DNA of 64,000 nucleotides, from contig CM014270.1 of NCBI GenBank assembly GCA_004135705.1, forward strand, positions 1,205,810 to 1,269,809, given 5' to 3'. The translations under genes were made by a program, and so were the position numbers. This stretch comes from Alloteropsis semialata. Lineage: Eukaryota > Streptophyta > Magnoliopsida > Poales > Poaceae. The notes below the pieces were generated by a model. It worked only from the letters and a program-made list of their open reading frames with translations. It was not told the origin of the DNA and did no database searches. This document shows, one piece after another, positions 11,115 to 22,310 of the stretch (positions are counted from its first letter, which is position 1; each line of letters opens with the position of its first letter).

Positions 11115-14100
11115 CTACAGCTCGTCGTGATCGTCATCGACGCCGCCCTCTCCATCAGCACCACCACCTGGGGCGCCGCCGGTCCTCTGGTACACGGCCG
11201 AGATGATGGGGTTGCACACGGCTTCCACCTCCTTGAGCTTCTCCTCGTAGTCCTCCTTCTCGGCCGACTGGTTGTCATCCAGCCACTCGAGGGCCTCCTT
11301 GAGGGCCTCCTCCACCTTCTCCTTCTCCTCGCTCTCCAGCTTGTCCGCCAGCTTGTCCTTGTCGCCGATCGTGTTCTTCATGTTGTACACGTATGTCTCA
11401 AGCTGGTTTCGGGCGTCGATCTTCTCCTTCACCTTCTTGTCCTCCTCTGCAAACTCCTCCGCCTCCCGGACCATGCGGTCAATCTCCTCCTGGCTCAGGC
11501 GGCCCTTCTCGTTGGTGATCGTGATCTTCTCTGACTTGCCAGTGCCCTTGTCCTCCGCCTTCACATTCAGGATACCGTTGGCATCAACCTCAAAGGTCAC
11601 CTCAATCTGGGGAGTGCCCCTGCAAAGATCACATTTCATCATAGGTCAGATAACACTGGATTGATTCATTACAATTTCAGCAAACAGACTATGGATAGCA
11701 GCAACGCACCTTGGAGCTGGTGGAATGCCAGAGAGGTCGAACTTGCCGAGAAGACGGCAGTCCTTGGTCATGCTGCGCTCACCCTCAAAGACCTGTATGG
11801 ATCACAGACAAAAATAGGTTATTACTACCTAGAACACAGCTGATACTGGAGGTTCCAGCAAAAGGAGAGAGAGCAGGATGCTCATTGTTACCTGGATGGA
11901 GACGGTGGTCTGCTGGTCCTGGTAGGTGGTGAACACCTGCGACTTCTTGGTGGGGATGACAGTGTTCCTAGGGATCAACTTGGTCATGACTCCACCGACA
12001 GTCTCAATACCAAGGGTAAGGGGAGCCACATCAAGAAGAAGGATATCTGCACCAATGGCCAAATCACACTTGTGTAAGCAAGATGATCACTTATGAACCA
12101 AAAAACCCAGCAAGCAGAAAGAAAGAGAGCACAGAAAGAAGAGACAAACCTTTGGTCTCGTCACCACCCTCGCCGCTCAAGATGCTTCCCTGCACCGCAG
12201 CACCATAGGCAACAGCCTCATCAGGGTTCACACCCTTGTTGGGCTCCTTGCCATCGAAGTAGTCCCTCAGGAGCTGCTGGACCTTGGGAATCCTGGTGCT
12301 TCCACCAACAAGGACAATCTCGTGGATCTGGCTCTTCTCAAGGCCAGCATCCTCCATGGCCTTCTTGACAGGGCCCATGGTCTTGCGGAACAGATCGTTG
12401 TTCAGCTCCTCAAACCTGGCACGGGTCAGCGGCTCCGAGAAATCGGTCCCGTCGAAGAGGGACTCAATCTCAACACGGACCTGGTGCTGGTTGCTGAGGG
12501 CTCTCTTGGCACGCTCAGCTTCCCTCCTCAGCTTTCCAAGAGCACGGTTGTCCTTGCTGATGTCCTTACTGTACTTCTTCTTGATCAACTTGATGAAGTA
12601 CTCCATGATCCTCTGGTCAAAGTCCTCACCTGAAGAGATGACACAACTCAGTATCAGTCACGGAAGACAATAAAAATGCAAGTTGACAGCAGATGTGGTA
12701 ATAAACTACTTGTGAGATAATTCACAGAGCTGAAGCAAATTATCATGATGTCTGAAATCATAGCCATTTATAGGTCGCCAAAGAAACCTATTAATGTATA
12801 GCATTTCCATGATATTATTCTATGAAAAGTTGTCAAAACATAATCTGACAGAATTAATCAGCAGCTTTATATTGCCTAAATGTATTGGACAGTCAGCTAG
12901 ATTAATGACAGAACATTTCACTCACCTCCAAGATGGGTGTCACCATTGGTGGCAAGCACCTCAAACACACCGTTGTCAATGGTCAAGATACTGACATCAA
13001 AAGTACCACCACCAAGGTCAAAGACAAGGATGTTCTTCTCTCCACCCTTCTTGTCCAAACCATAGGCAATAGCAGCAGCAGTTGGCTCATTGATGATCCT
13101 AGCAACATTGAGGCCAGCAATGACACCGGCATCCTTGGTTGCCTGCCTCTGCGCATCATTGAAGTACGCTGCAAAAGAAACAGAAGAAAGAAGTGAGCCA
13201 CCACATTGGTATAACAATCAGTACATGTAACCTGCAGAACATTACTAACCAGGGACAGTGACGACAGCGTCATTGATCTTCTTGCCAAGGTACGCCTCAG
13301 CAGTATCCTTCATCTTGCCAAGAATCATGGCACTGATCTCCTCAGGGCTGAAGACCTTGTTCTCTCCATCCTTGATCTTGACCTGAATGTAGGGCTTGCC
13401 ATCCTTGTTGACAATCTTGTAGGGAACAAGCTTCATGTCCTTCTGGACTTCCTTGTCCTCAAACCTGAACAATTAGCACTACAGTTAGGACACCAGGCAT
13501 CCACCGCAATAAGAGATAAAATAAAAAAAAGGTGATGGGCAAGAGGTATTACTTTCTTCCAATGAGACGCTTGACGTCAAAGATGGTCCTCTCAGGGTTG
13601 ACAGCTGCCTGGTTCTTGGCAGCCTCACCGATGAGCCTCTCGCTATCGGTGAAGGCAACCCATGAGGGTGTGATACGGTTACCCTGGTCATTGGCGATGA
13701 TCTCGACATGACCGTTCTTGTACACACCGACACAGGAGTAGGTGGTACCAAGATCGATACCGATCACGGTGCCAAGCTTCTTGGTCTCCTCCTTTGCAAC
13801 TGAGAATGCAAACAGGGATCCTGCAGACAGAACAACAACGATTAAGCAACATTGTTCATCCAATTGCTCTGAATGTTATCGGCACATTTACAGCAGAGAC
13901 AACTGAAATGTAATCGAGGCAATACTGACATCAGTAAAGAGCCTAATCAGATGCATTCCAACTATTCCACTGAAACTAAATGTTTCTCTAAGGGATGACA
14001 ACTAGCCAGCTATATTTTGTGCAATTCAGAATTCTATGCCCTTGGATGTTGCAATTCAAAATTATATGCCCTTTGATGTCTAGTACACGAAATGAGAATA

Positions 14101-14672
14101 AAAGTTTTCTTACATTTCAACACAAACTCTTGGTATACCATGACCCCGATCAAGCCAATCAAAGATCGAGGCAACAATTCAATTAGATGGAGTCAAATCG
14201 CTAGCTACTGTGTGAGCTCGGTCAGAGGCAGTGCAACTGAGTTTCAGAAGGAAAGTAAATCGCATCAGCTACAACCATTCCTCGCGGAATAAAACTACCC
14301 AAAAGTACCAGATCAAGGCAGCACTAAAAAACAATCAAAATCCTAGATCGCATGAACAGGCTAAGAAGTCGTATCAAAACTGAACACCCATTCCTAGAAC
14401 CCGAATGGCGACCCCTTCTGATCCACCAGCCTCACTCCCAAACATATTTCCTTTCTCAGTCCTCAGTCAATTCATAAGTAAACAAATCATTCTCGGCAGA
14501 TCGAGCTCGAGCCACCCCTCAGCGCCAGTAAATCTAACCCAATCGCAGACAGATCCCACAAAACAAAAAACCCCAGAGAAACCGCAGCGGCGGGGGGGGT
14601 GACGAGATCGCGACGCGTCGTACCTGCGAGGAGGACGCCGAGGAGGAACGCGGATCCGCGAACCCGATCCAT
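11115..14672 (-). CDS. BIP1: Luminal-binding protein BiP (ER Hsp70), eight exons
   Basis: This is an ER Hsp70 chaperone that binds unfolded and newly imported proteins and takes part in ER quality control. Exons on the minus strand: 14672-14624, 13820-13553, 13464-13250, 13168-12926, 12629-12150, 12046-11892, 11792-11710, 11619-11115. All junctions are GT-AG and in frame, giving 665 aa. The signal peptide starts [17 protein letters not shown] and its first 16 codons are exon 1. The ATPase domain shows [25 protein letters not shown] and [14 protein letters not shown]. The substrate-binding domain follows, and the C-terminus ends in the ER-retrieval signal HDEL. Length and sequence are normal for plant BiP, and nothing is broken. 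The number in the symbol relies on remembered rice gene order next to YSL7/YSL8. Confidence 0.96.
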
Positions 14673-15060
14673 GGCCGCACCACCACCACCACCGAGCACC
14701 AGCGCGCGTTCCCTCTCCTCTGGAAGCTTCTCTCCTCTTCTCTTCGGGGTTGTGGGAGGGCGTTTGATCCCGCGTTTCCAACTGCGTCTGACGAATCTGA
14801 TGGGGAGGGAGAGATGGAGGGGGAGGCTATAAAGTGGGGCGCCGTGAACTGGGCTCGGGATCTCCCGGCGCCCGTCGCGTTGGCCGGGACGTCATGAGTC
14901 CGACCTGGACCAGTAGGAGCGGGACGCGTGGACGCCCGAGCCAATCGCGGGGGTCTCTGTGCTGGGGGCGCCGCGGCCGTCCGTGCCCGCCATCCGACGG
15001 TCCGGATGCGCCTCCACGCGCGGAGCCCTGGGATTGGTTGGGGTCGCGTGGCAGGCCCCT
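14673..15060 (-). promoter_or_regulatory. BiP promoter region with ER-stress-element-like pairs
   Basis: Upstream of the BiP start the minus strand has CTTTATAGC (14828-14836) as a plausible TATA box. Two CCAAT/CCACG pairs occur, each with exactly 9 bp between halves: ATTGG-N9-CCACG at 14945-14927 and CCACG-N9-CCAAT at 15051-15033 (minus-strand reading). The canonical ER stress element is CCAAT-N9-CCACG, so the spacing agrees but the half-site order or orientation differs. A TGACGTC core lies at 14888-14894. These fit unfolded-protein-response control, but binding is inferred. Confidence 0.45.
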
Positions 15061-16196
15061 TCTGCCTCGGAATGGTCGACTCGGTACGCGACGCGAGAGA
15101 GGCGGTGGCAGCGTGGCGCGTCCAACAACAAGCCAGCTGACATATGGGCCCCTCAGAGGCTCCTCTCGGCTTCTTTTCTCAACAAAAAAAAATCGAATAC
15201 AGTTAGAAATCCTAGATACTAGTATATCATACTTTTTTTTGAGCATATAATATTACATCATATATGATGTCGTAAGTAATGTATGGAACCGCCTTTAGAG
15301 GAAAAATGTTTAAGGGCATGGCCAATGTATTTGGCTGGTATGGCAGTAAGCGTGGGACCCATTGCTACAGGCAATAACTATGGTCGAGCGCACAATGGTA
15401 ATGGCTCCTGAGGAAAGCATGTGGGTCCGGCTTGGGTAAAAAAAAAATCACCCTATCAACTACCGTGAAGTCCGTCGCGCGTGAACCAGAAATCCGATCC
15501 ACAATTCCATCAGCGGCGCTATCTTGGGGTCGGGGCCGCCGCCTGAAATCCCTTGAATCCACTCCGGCAGGCAAGCAAGGTCGGGCGGAGGGGGTTGGGC
15601 GGGGGCTGGTGGGGGTACAATAGTGCCGTCGAGCAAGTCGATCTCGTCCCCGGCGCCCGCGGCGATTCGAGGCTGACAAGGAGGAGCGCCCAGAACGGTT
15701 CACCTGGTGATGATGCGTCGCGGATCTGCGACGAGTGCCTTCAACTCCACCTCGGTATAAACTCTATCGAGCTTTACGGCGGCAGAGCCGGCCATCTCGC
15801 CTCCGTCCTTGTGTGGCGGGCATGCAGCCCCACTATGCCTGGTAGCACCTTCGTTCTGTGTTGATCGATTAATCCCCATGTCCTGCTTTTTCTTGATCTT
15901 CTCGCGACGCAATAACAGATTAATTTTATGATTTGTTTGTGCAAGTATTATTTGGTGATTTTTGGGTGTGGAATTTTGATTGACACTGTGTTAGATCTAT
16001 TGTTAACAAAATTTGAGGTGCTGTTAGTTGTAGTGCAAAATATTTGTGCTTCATCACTGCTTAAGGAAAGGAATGCTACTAGTGCATTTACATACTAATT
16101 TCATTGTTGACAAAGGAATGACCTTCATTACAAATACAAATTGGATGGTTCCAAAAGAAATAGTAAAGTACAGGGGTGATAATATACTAATAAACT
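15061..16196. other. Intergenic or outer part of the Harbinger element
   Basis: No gene recognised. From about 15305 (AGGGCATGGCCAATG after TTA) to 15870 the sequence turns GC-rich and may be the untranslated end of the Pong/Harbinger element coded by 16197-18668. I could not match this possible terminus with an inverted partner on the right, so the element boundary is unresolved. Confidence 0.35.
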
Positions 16197-17030
16197 CTAA
16201 TTTTGTTGTGGCTGACCACCAGATTTTTGCCAGATGTGCTCAATCAAATCTTCCTTGAGACGTCGATGGATAGTTCGATCACGAATATTCGAGTCTTTCT
16301 CTAGGACATCTGCAAATCCATGGATTGGGCCTTGGGCAAGTCCTGCTATTTGTGCAGAAGCTTGTGATTGTTCATATGTATTGTCATCGGGTATTGCATA
16401 GGAGCCCCTCTCATCCTCAACTATCATGTTGTGCAAAATAACACATGCATACACAATATCAGCTAGTTCTTCCCTATCCCAAAGCCGTGCTGGATGGCGG
16501 ATGATGGCCCAACGTTTCTATAGAACCCCAAATGCATGTTCAACATCTTTTCTTGCTGATTCTTGACGTTGTGCATACAACCTAGCCTTGTCACTTTGAG
16601 GTCTAATGATTGATTTGACAAATGCAGCCCACTCAGGATAAATTCCGTCAGCTAGATAGTAACCCATGTTATATTCTGTCCCGTTTACGCTAAATTGAAC
16701 AGGAGGAGCTCTTCCTTGTAGCACTTCAGTGAACAATGGTTATTGTTCCAACACATTAATGTCATTGTTTGAACCTGCAGCACCAAAAAAGGCATGCCAA
16801 ATCCATATGTCAGCTGAGGCTACTGCTTCAAGCATAATTGTGGGTATGCCATAGTCACCACGTGTGAATTGTCCCTTCCATGCAACCGGACAATTTTGCC
16901 ACTCCCAATGCATGCAATCAACACTACCCAACATGCCAGGGAATCCATGTGCCTCTCCTTGTTGAAGTAAACGTTGAATATCTTGTTCATTGGGCCTGCG
17001 AAGATACTGTTGGCCAAATATATGCCTCAC
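16197..17030 (-). pseudogene. PIF/Harbinger (Pong-type) DDE transposase, N-terminally deleted with two stops
   Basis: A single minus-strand frame encodes the C-terminal ~278 codons of a PIF/Harbinger transposase, a nuclear DDE endonuclease. The three acidic blocks are visible: SVDCMHW (first D), AAGSNNDINVLEQ (second D) and KDVEHAFGVL (E). Two nonsense codons interrupt it, TAA at 16742-16740 right after NVLEQ, and TAG at 16520-16518 after AFGVL, where related proteins have Ser and Gln. The frame is unbroken across both, so these are point mutations. The ~150 N-terminal residues are absent. Between it and ORF1 lie only short ACAAATAGGTTCACATTAC repeats (17120-17220). It cannot make an active enzyme. 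Confidence 0.9.
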
Positions 17031-17255
17031 ACCTTGAACAAACGTTGAATTTTGATGATTATTATAGTTTGTATGTAGTCAGGTCAAGGGTAACAAAAAG
17101 ATTGTGCTTGGAAGGAAAACACAAATAGGTTCACATTACAAAGAACAGCCAAGTACAAATAGGTTCACATTACAATTTGCAGCCTAATACAAATAGCAAC
17201 CTAGTACAAATGGCAACCTAATACATAGCAGACTATTACATGTTGGATCTAGCAT

Positions 17256-18668
17256 TTAAACCTCAGCAAGTTCTCTAGCTAACTGATCCAAGATATCTTC
17301 ATGTCTCTTCAGTCTTGCTTCACTATAATTAGATGTATCCTGGCCCAGCAGTTTTATGTATGCTTGGTACTTTGCAGTCATTGACCTGTCTTTTTGTGCT
17401 CTTGCCTTTTCTTTTTTTGCTTCTGCAGATACTAGTACTGCTTCTGCTGATTTTAGCAGGGCTGCTGCTCTAGTTGTTACAGCTTCATGAAACAAAACCA
17501 TATTTTCACATGGCTTGTCCCCCAAAGGAGATGGTGCAACACCTTTGCCTTTTAACCTCGCTTTTGCTGCCTTCTGCCCCATAGGGCGCTTCTCTTTGCT
17601 CACGGTTTCCTCCTCGGTGTCTTGGTTGGAGGATGAAGTATATGCTCCTGATTCAGAAATCTTGTTTCTCTTATTCTTGCTACCCTCTTCAAGGATTCTG
17701 CGCCACTTAGGCTGATCTTTGAGATCTCTCCAAATATACTCTAAAGTGAAGGGTTTGTCATTGTTTCGAGCTTTGTACCAGTCACGGGTTGTCTGCATTA
17801 TCATCTCATCAGAATAACCACTAGTGAAGGTGCTTCTTGCCTTGGAATACAATCCACAGAACTTTGCCACCTCTTTCTTAACTATATCCCAATGTGTCCT
17901 ACATTGCTTGGCTGTTGTTTTGTGCCCACCGCTAGGCATGTTGCTGTTAAATTCTGCCGCTACGGATTTCCAATAATGTTCTGATTTCTTGTCATTGCCT
18001 TTTACAGGATCAACTGAGTTGTTCAACCAAGAACTCATGAGTCGTATATTGTCATCTTCTGTCCAATTGATGCGTGTGCCTCTTCTTCCTTCATCACTGC
18101 TATCACTTCTCTCTTCAACATTAACAACTTCTTTCTGTTTCTGACTTGTAGGGCATGGAGAAGATGACTCTGATCCATGGGAAGAAGTGTTGGCTGCAGC
18201 ACCACCAGAAGTACCATATTGCATCCCAAAAAGAGATCTATTGGGTGCAAATCCAAACACTTGATTAGGTGAGTGCACTGAGTTTTCTTGAGCACCTTGA
18301 AAGCTTGCTGGAGTAGTTTGCCTCCAATTTCCTTGATTCTGGGCACCTTGAAAGATTGGAGGAGGGTGGCCATATGGCTGGTAGTTGGTAGGAGGACCAA
18401 AAGGATGAAAATTCTGTAGATAATTAGGTGTGAAGTACTGGGAGAAATTTGTGGGAAATTGGATAGGAGGGGAGCTTTGGTCATCACTGTCTGTTGCTTT
18501 TGCTTGGCTTGAGAAACCTTGATTCTGAATGTGGGTGAAGTTTCTATTGAAATTGTCCATTTGTGGTGAATCGAGTGGTGACATGTTTGTGTGCTGAAAG
18601 AATGGTTTCACCTGTGTTGTGCACAACATGTGCTTCTCTTTTTGTAGGTGTCCACGAACTGAAACCAA
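17256..18668 (-). CDS. Harbinger ORF1: Myb/SANT-like DNA-binding accessory protein
   Basis: The 470-codon frame encodes the accessory protein that Pong/PIF elements need alongside the transposase, where it binds DNA and helps bring the transposase into the nucleus. The N-terminal ~170 residues are Gln/Asn/Pro-rich and low-complexity. A trihelix/SANT-like domain follows (NWTEDDNIRLMSSWLNNS ... KQCRTHWDIVKKEV ... YIWRDLKDQPKW), then a nuclear-signal-like KNKRNK and a C-terminal helix rich in Lys, Glu and Ala. The natural start is probably the second Met (18584, MSPLDSPQ). Unlike its transposase partner at 16197-17030, this frame is intact. It sits upstream on the same strand, the usual ORF1-then-transposase order. 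Confidence 0.85.
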   Translation of the reverse strand: MVSVRGHLQKEKHMLCTTQVKPFFQHTNMSPLDSPQMDNFNRNFTHIQNQGFSSQAKATDSDDQSSPPIQFPTNFSQYFTPNYLQNFHPFGPPTNYQPYGHPPPIFQGAQNQGNWRQTTPASFQGAQENSVHSPNQVFGFAPNRSLFGMQYGTSGGAAANTSSHGSESSSPCPTSQKQKEVVNVEERSDSSDEGRRGTRINWTEDDNIRLMSSWLNNSVDPVKGNDKKSEHYWKSVAAEFNSNMPSGGHKTTAKQCRTHWDIVKKEVAKFCGLYSKARSTFTSGYSDEMIMQTTRDWYKARNNDKPFTLEYIWRDLKDQPKWRRILEEGSKNKRNKISESGAYTSSSNQDTEEETVSKEKRPMGQKAAKARLKGKGVAPSPLGDKPCENMVLFHEAVTTRAAALLKSAEAVLVSAEAKKEKARAQKDRSMTAKYQAYIKLLGQDTSNYSEARLKRHEDILDQLARELAEV

Positions 18669-18795
18669 CGGCTACCAGCGCAGAGCATAGCAGGGCAACG
18701 GCTACCAGGGCAGAGCAAAATACTACCAGCGCACAGCATAGCAGGGAAACGGCTACCAGGGCAGAGCACAGTAGACGAACGGCTCGAGGGCAACG
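18660..18795. repeat. Short tandem repeat with AACGGCTACCAG units
   Basis: AACGGCTACCAG(C/G)GCAGAGCA-type units of about 28 bp repeat four times just upstream of ORF1. AACGGCTA motifs near element ends are common in Pong/PIF transposons, so this is probably near the right end of the element. Confidence 0.6.
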
Positions 18796-19344
18796 GTTAA
18801 CTGAAATTGTTATTTTATTTGTATGAACAGTGCATCAACAAAAATATTGTATTTTATTGTTTTGTGGCCACACCTTAAGCTTAAGGTGAACTTTTGCTGC
18901 CTGGTGCTTACGGTGTATTCCCACAATGGCAAAGATCAATGACTGTAGCTGCATTTATTGCTTAGAGCTACCTTTTTGGCCACACTGTAGCTGCAGATGT
19001 TGCTCAAAAGGAAAGCACTTCGGTTACACATTCTAAAAGCGTAGATCTCGTGGCATAATCTCTTTTGGTGCTGCGAAATCGTGTCCTTTTTTCTTTCTAA
19101 TCTGGCTCTTTCTCAGACTGCTTCCCTCCAGTCACATAACTGTCATTTTCGAATGTGCAGTCAACATGTTTATATTTTTCGCAAAAAAACATGTTTATAT
19201 TTTGACCCTCCATGGTCCTTTGAATACTTCTAATTAACTTTGGAAAATAGTATGCTTAGATTTGTCTTTTAAAATAGTTTTATATTATTATTGTTTGTAT
19301 TTTAAATGGTCCGCGCTTCTTGATTCAGAGCACTAGTGTTGTAA

Positions 19345-19707
19345 GGCCAGTCGCAGTGAAAGTTTTACGAGAGTCTCATTTGCATTTAATAGGATGTCAC
19401 ATCAGCAAACTAGATGATATGTCACACTATTTATGAGGAGAGAGATGAGATGAGTCTTATCAGGATGAAACTCGGGACTGTGTTCCAAGGCTATGAAACT
19501 TGATGAAACTATCACTGGAGGCTAAAAAATTTCATTTTATCCAAATGTGTTCAATCCAGTGCCTCCTAATTAATTGTTGTGATTAACCTAGAAACTGTGA
19601 GATAAAACTAGTTACTGGGACACCTTATTTCATTCATTGATTCATATCTTTTCTCGTGATATGACGTTTTTAGAAACTGTGCATGAAACTTCCCACTGGG
19701 AATGGTC
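19345..19707. mobile_element. Tourist/Ping-like MITE 1
   Basis: Begins GGCCAGTCGCAGTG and ends CCCACTGGGAATGGTC, imperfect inverted termini related to the Pong/Ping family GGCCAGTC ends. TAA lies on both sides (19342-19344, 19708-19710), the 3-bp target typical of PIF/Harbinger. No coding capacity. Confidence 0.8.
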
Positions 19708-19710
19708 TAA

Positions 19711-19899
19711 GGCCAGTCTTAGTGCAAGTTTCATTGCACAATTACCTAGACTTAAAAACTAGATAATCGTGCTGATTAAGTTTTATGGGATGAAACTCCT
19801 CTCACATCTAATGAACCCCCCCCCTCTTTCCTCGCCACGTCAGCAAAATAGAAGATTTGACATAAAATTTAATGCTATAAAACCCCTCTGAGACTGGCC
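19711..19899. mobile_element. Tourist/Ping-like MITE 2, abutting MITE 1
   Basis: Begins GGCCAGTCTTAGTG and ends CTCTGAGACTGGCC, flanked by TAA (19708-19710 and 19900-19902). Its left target copy is the same TAA that forms the right target copy of MITE 1, so the two elements share one trinucleotide. Confidence 0.85.
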
Positions 19900-20018
19900 T
19901 AATAATCATTGTTTATTCCTTTTCTTTCTCAGAACAACAAAAAGTCCATTATTTTCCTTTGGAAAATTCTATAAGATACATGTCTCGTTGTGGCTGGCCT
20001 GCAAGGGATTTCTTAAAA

Positions 20019-20560
20019 CAAAATGGGTCGGTTTCAATTTATAGTGTTTGTTTAAGAATTTTTAGATTTTTGAAAACCATCTTGAATTACAACACCTCAC
20101 GTGACATTTAAATATAGTCTTTTAGAATAATTTTAAATTAAAAATCTAATTACTATCTTTCCATATCAAATAAATGGGTCACCTTTGATTCATAGTTTTC
20201 ATTTACAAATTTTTAATATCTTTGAAAACAATCTCGGGTGTATGTAGCTCACCAGGCAATTTAAATATAGTTTTTTAAATAATTCTTAATAAAACTTTAT
20301 ATTTATTGACATATCAGATCAAAGCAAAATGGGTCATTTTTAATTTATAGTATTTGCTTACAAAATTTTAAGATTTTTGGTAAACATCTCGAGAGTAAAC
20401 ACCTCACTTGATAATTTAAATGTAGTTTTCAGAATAACTTTTAATTTAAAATCTGAATTTACTATTATGCCATGCCAGATCAAAACAAAATAGATCACTT
20501 TTGATTTATAGACTTTGTTTACAAAGTTTAAAGATTTTTTTAAAACTATCTTTGGAACGT
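20019..20560. repeat. Diverged tandem repeat, period about 151-161 bp
   Basis: The sequence AATGGGTC(A) ... TTTATAG ... TTACAAA ... AAGATTTTTG ... ACCTCAC ... ATTTAAATATAGT recurs with anchor words at 20022, 20173, 20328 and 20489, giving about 3.5 units. All units are AT-rich and diverged. A shorter 22-bp duplication (CTATCTTTGGAACGTTG) follows at about 20545-20590. Confidence 0.75.
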
Positions 20561-20599
20561 TGAAAACTATCTTTGGAACGTTGAAAACGATCATTTTGG

Positions 20600-21440
20600 A
20601 ACGGTTAGTGATCACTTTTTGAAGCAAAATAGATCACTTGAAAACGATCTCATTTCGATGCCGTGTCTATTTCTAACTTGGTCCTTTCTCAAATTGCTCC
20701 CTCCGGCCACATGACTGTCATTTTGGAACGTTGGCTAAACCGCAAATGGCTGTCTTGTCCTTTTGAAAAGAACCCTGTCATTTTCGAATGTTTATTGGAA
20801 CCCAATTTCTTGGTGAACCCTATAGTTCATTCAAAGTTTTTTGGGTGAAAATCCAATCCAATGCTATTGGTTTTAACCACCGGGTAGCAACGTGGTTGTA
20901 GTGAAGTTTTAAGTAGTATAGTTACTGCTTGTTTGAGTGCAGGTCCACACAGAGATTAACGAATTTGACAAGAAGTAGCCCGGAAGAAAAATGACAACGT
21001 AGGATTCATTAGGAAAAGCTGAAAAGGCATCTATATATTCGTAATATCCTTAAAGAACAAACTGAACAAGAGCTTCATGATGCACCCAGTCAAGATCTTA
21101 ATCGACGACAACTTACAAAAGTAACCTGAAATTTCACCAGTATTGCAGGAGATTGTTTTTATTCTGTCAGCAGCAGCATGCCTGGCATTTAGTTTAGGAA
21201 AACAAACACGCGGATAACACCACATTCTTTTCTTTTTATTACATCTGAATGAAGGGCCAAAGAAGTACTAAACTACATTGCATGCCAAAGGTACGGGATC
21301 CCTTCATTCAGCTTTAAGATGACTATCTGAAACTGAAAACTACCAGGCCACACACAACGACAATTCAGCTTCAACGTGCAGCAGCATCTTCCAAAGAAAG
21401 CAAAAAGGCCATAAGCCCATAATTAATTGCAAAACGACGG
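20600..21440. other. Intergenic, partial copy of 19071-19163
   Basis: No gene. The segment 20650-20745 resembles 19071-19163 (shared words CTTTCTCA, CTCCCTCC, ACATGACTGTCATTTT), so an older duplication flanks the tandem repeat. Confidence 0.45.
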
Positions 21441-21441
21441 T

Positions 21442-22241
21442 CTAAGCAGTGACCCGGACAAGGCTCTCCGTATAGGGCTTCACGTTGAAGTTGGATAGAT
21501 TCTTCCACGACCGTGCCCTGCGACCCTCGTACCTCATCCGATCCATCTCGCACATGGTGCTCATCTCAGAGGTTGCCACATCATAGCCGTAGAGAGCTAG
21601 GTGATTCCAAAACAATACTCGGCCACCAGGAAGAAGAGCCATCGGGTGGCAGAGGCGCTGGAATCGTTGTCCATGGAGTCCGGCAGCCCAGTGACACTAA
21701 ATGACTCCTCCGCCATAACCTGGCGGAGGAGGCCCCGCGCAGTCCCCTGCTGGTGGCGAGCCCTGTCAATGCGCCAGAACAGGAACCCTTTGAAGTTGAT
21801 AGGGCATGGTAGATCGTCCATAGTTTCCCTCCACGTGTTGCTGCCGCCGCCAACAGTGAATACCTCCATCCCCATACGGTAGATGTTCCTGGCCGTATCG
21901 ATTGACCGGTAGAAGGCCCGGACCACCTTGTACCTGCCAGTGCGCGGATCCAGGCCTAGACCTGCACAGTGGCAGGCTCCTTGAATCGAATTGTTGCGGC
22001 GGTTATTACTGTCAGGCAGCGTGATGGCACTCCTGGTGGCCGGATTGAAGAGGTAGAGCTTCGTGTCGGTGGGAGTGAGGACCAGGCCGTCACAGTGAGT
22101 AAAGTAGCACAGCCGGCTGAATTCACCAGCAAACTTCTTGGCGTGGAGAAACTTTGCCACCTGGCGCGCGAATGTGCTGCGCTTTAGCGCGTTCAACAGT
22201 GCCGGCGTTTTTATCAGCCGGATGCACTGTGCTAGCTTCAT
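21442..22241 (-). pseudogene. F-box-protein-like gene fragment with FBA domain, frameshifted
   Basis: The minus strand encodes a plant F-box-associated domain, normally the substrate-binding part of an SCF ubiquitin ligase subunit. Recognisable pieces are CDGLVLTPTD, LYLFNPATR, GLGLDPRTGRYKVVRAFYRS, EVFTVGGGSNTWRE and GFLFWRIDRARHQ (22241 to about 21650). The ending LALYGYDVATSEM ... LVRVTA lies in another frame (21642-21442), so at least one frameshift lies near 21640. No F-box is present upstream. Homology stops at about 22241, where a GC-rich repeat and a PERK fragment begin. It is best read as a broken duplicate. Confidence 0.75.
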
Positions 22242-22310
22242 CAGGGGCCGTCGCTTTCCCCCTGCTTCCGTCAGTGGCCGTCGCTTTCCCCCTGCTTCCG
22301 TCAGTGGCCG
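22242..22310. repeat. 30-bp tandem repeat at a gene-fragment junction
   Basis: The unit TCAGTGGCCGTCGCTTTCCC + CCTGCTTCCG occurs twice in full (starting about 22242 and 22271) with a third partial copy. It lies exactly between the F-box fragment and the PERK fragment. Confidence 0.75.
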
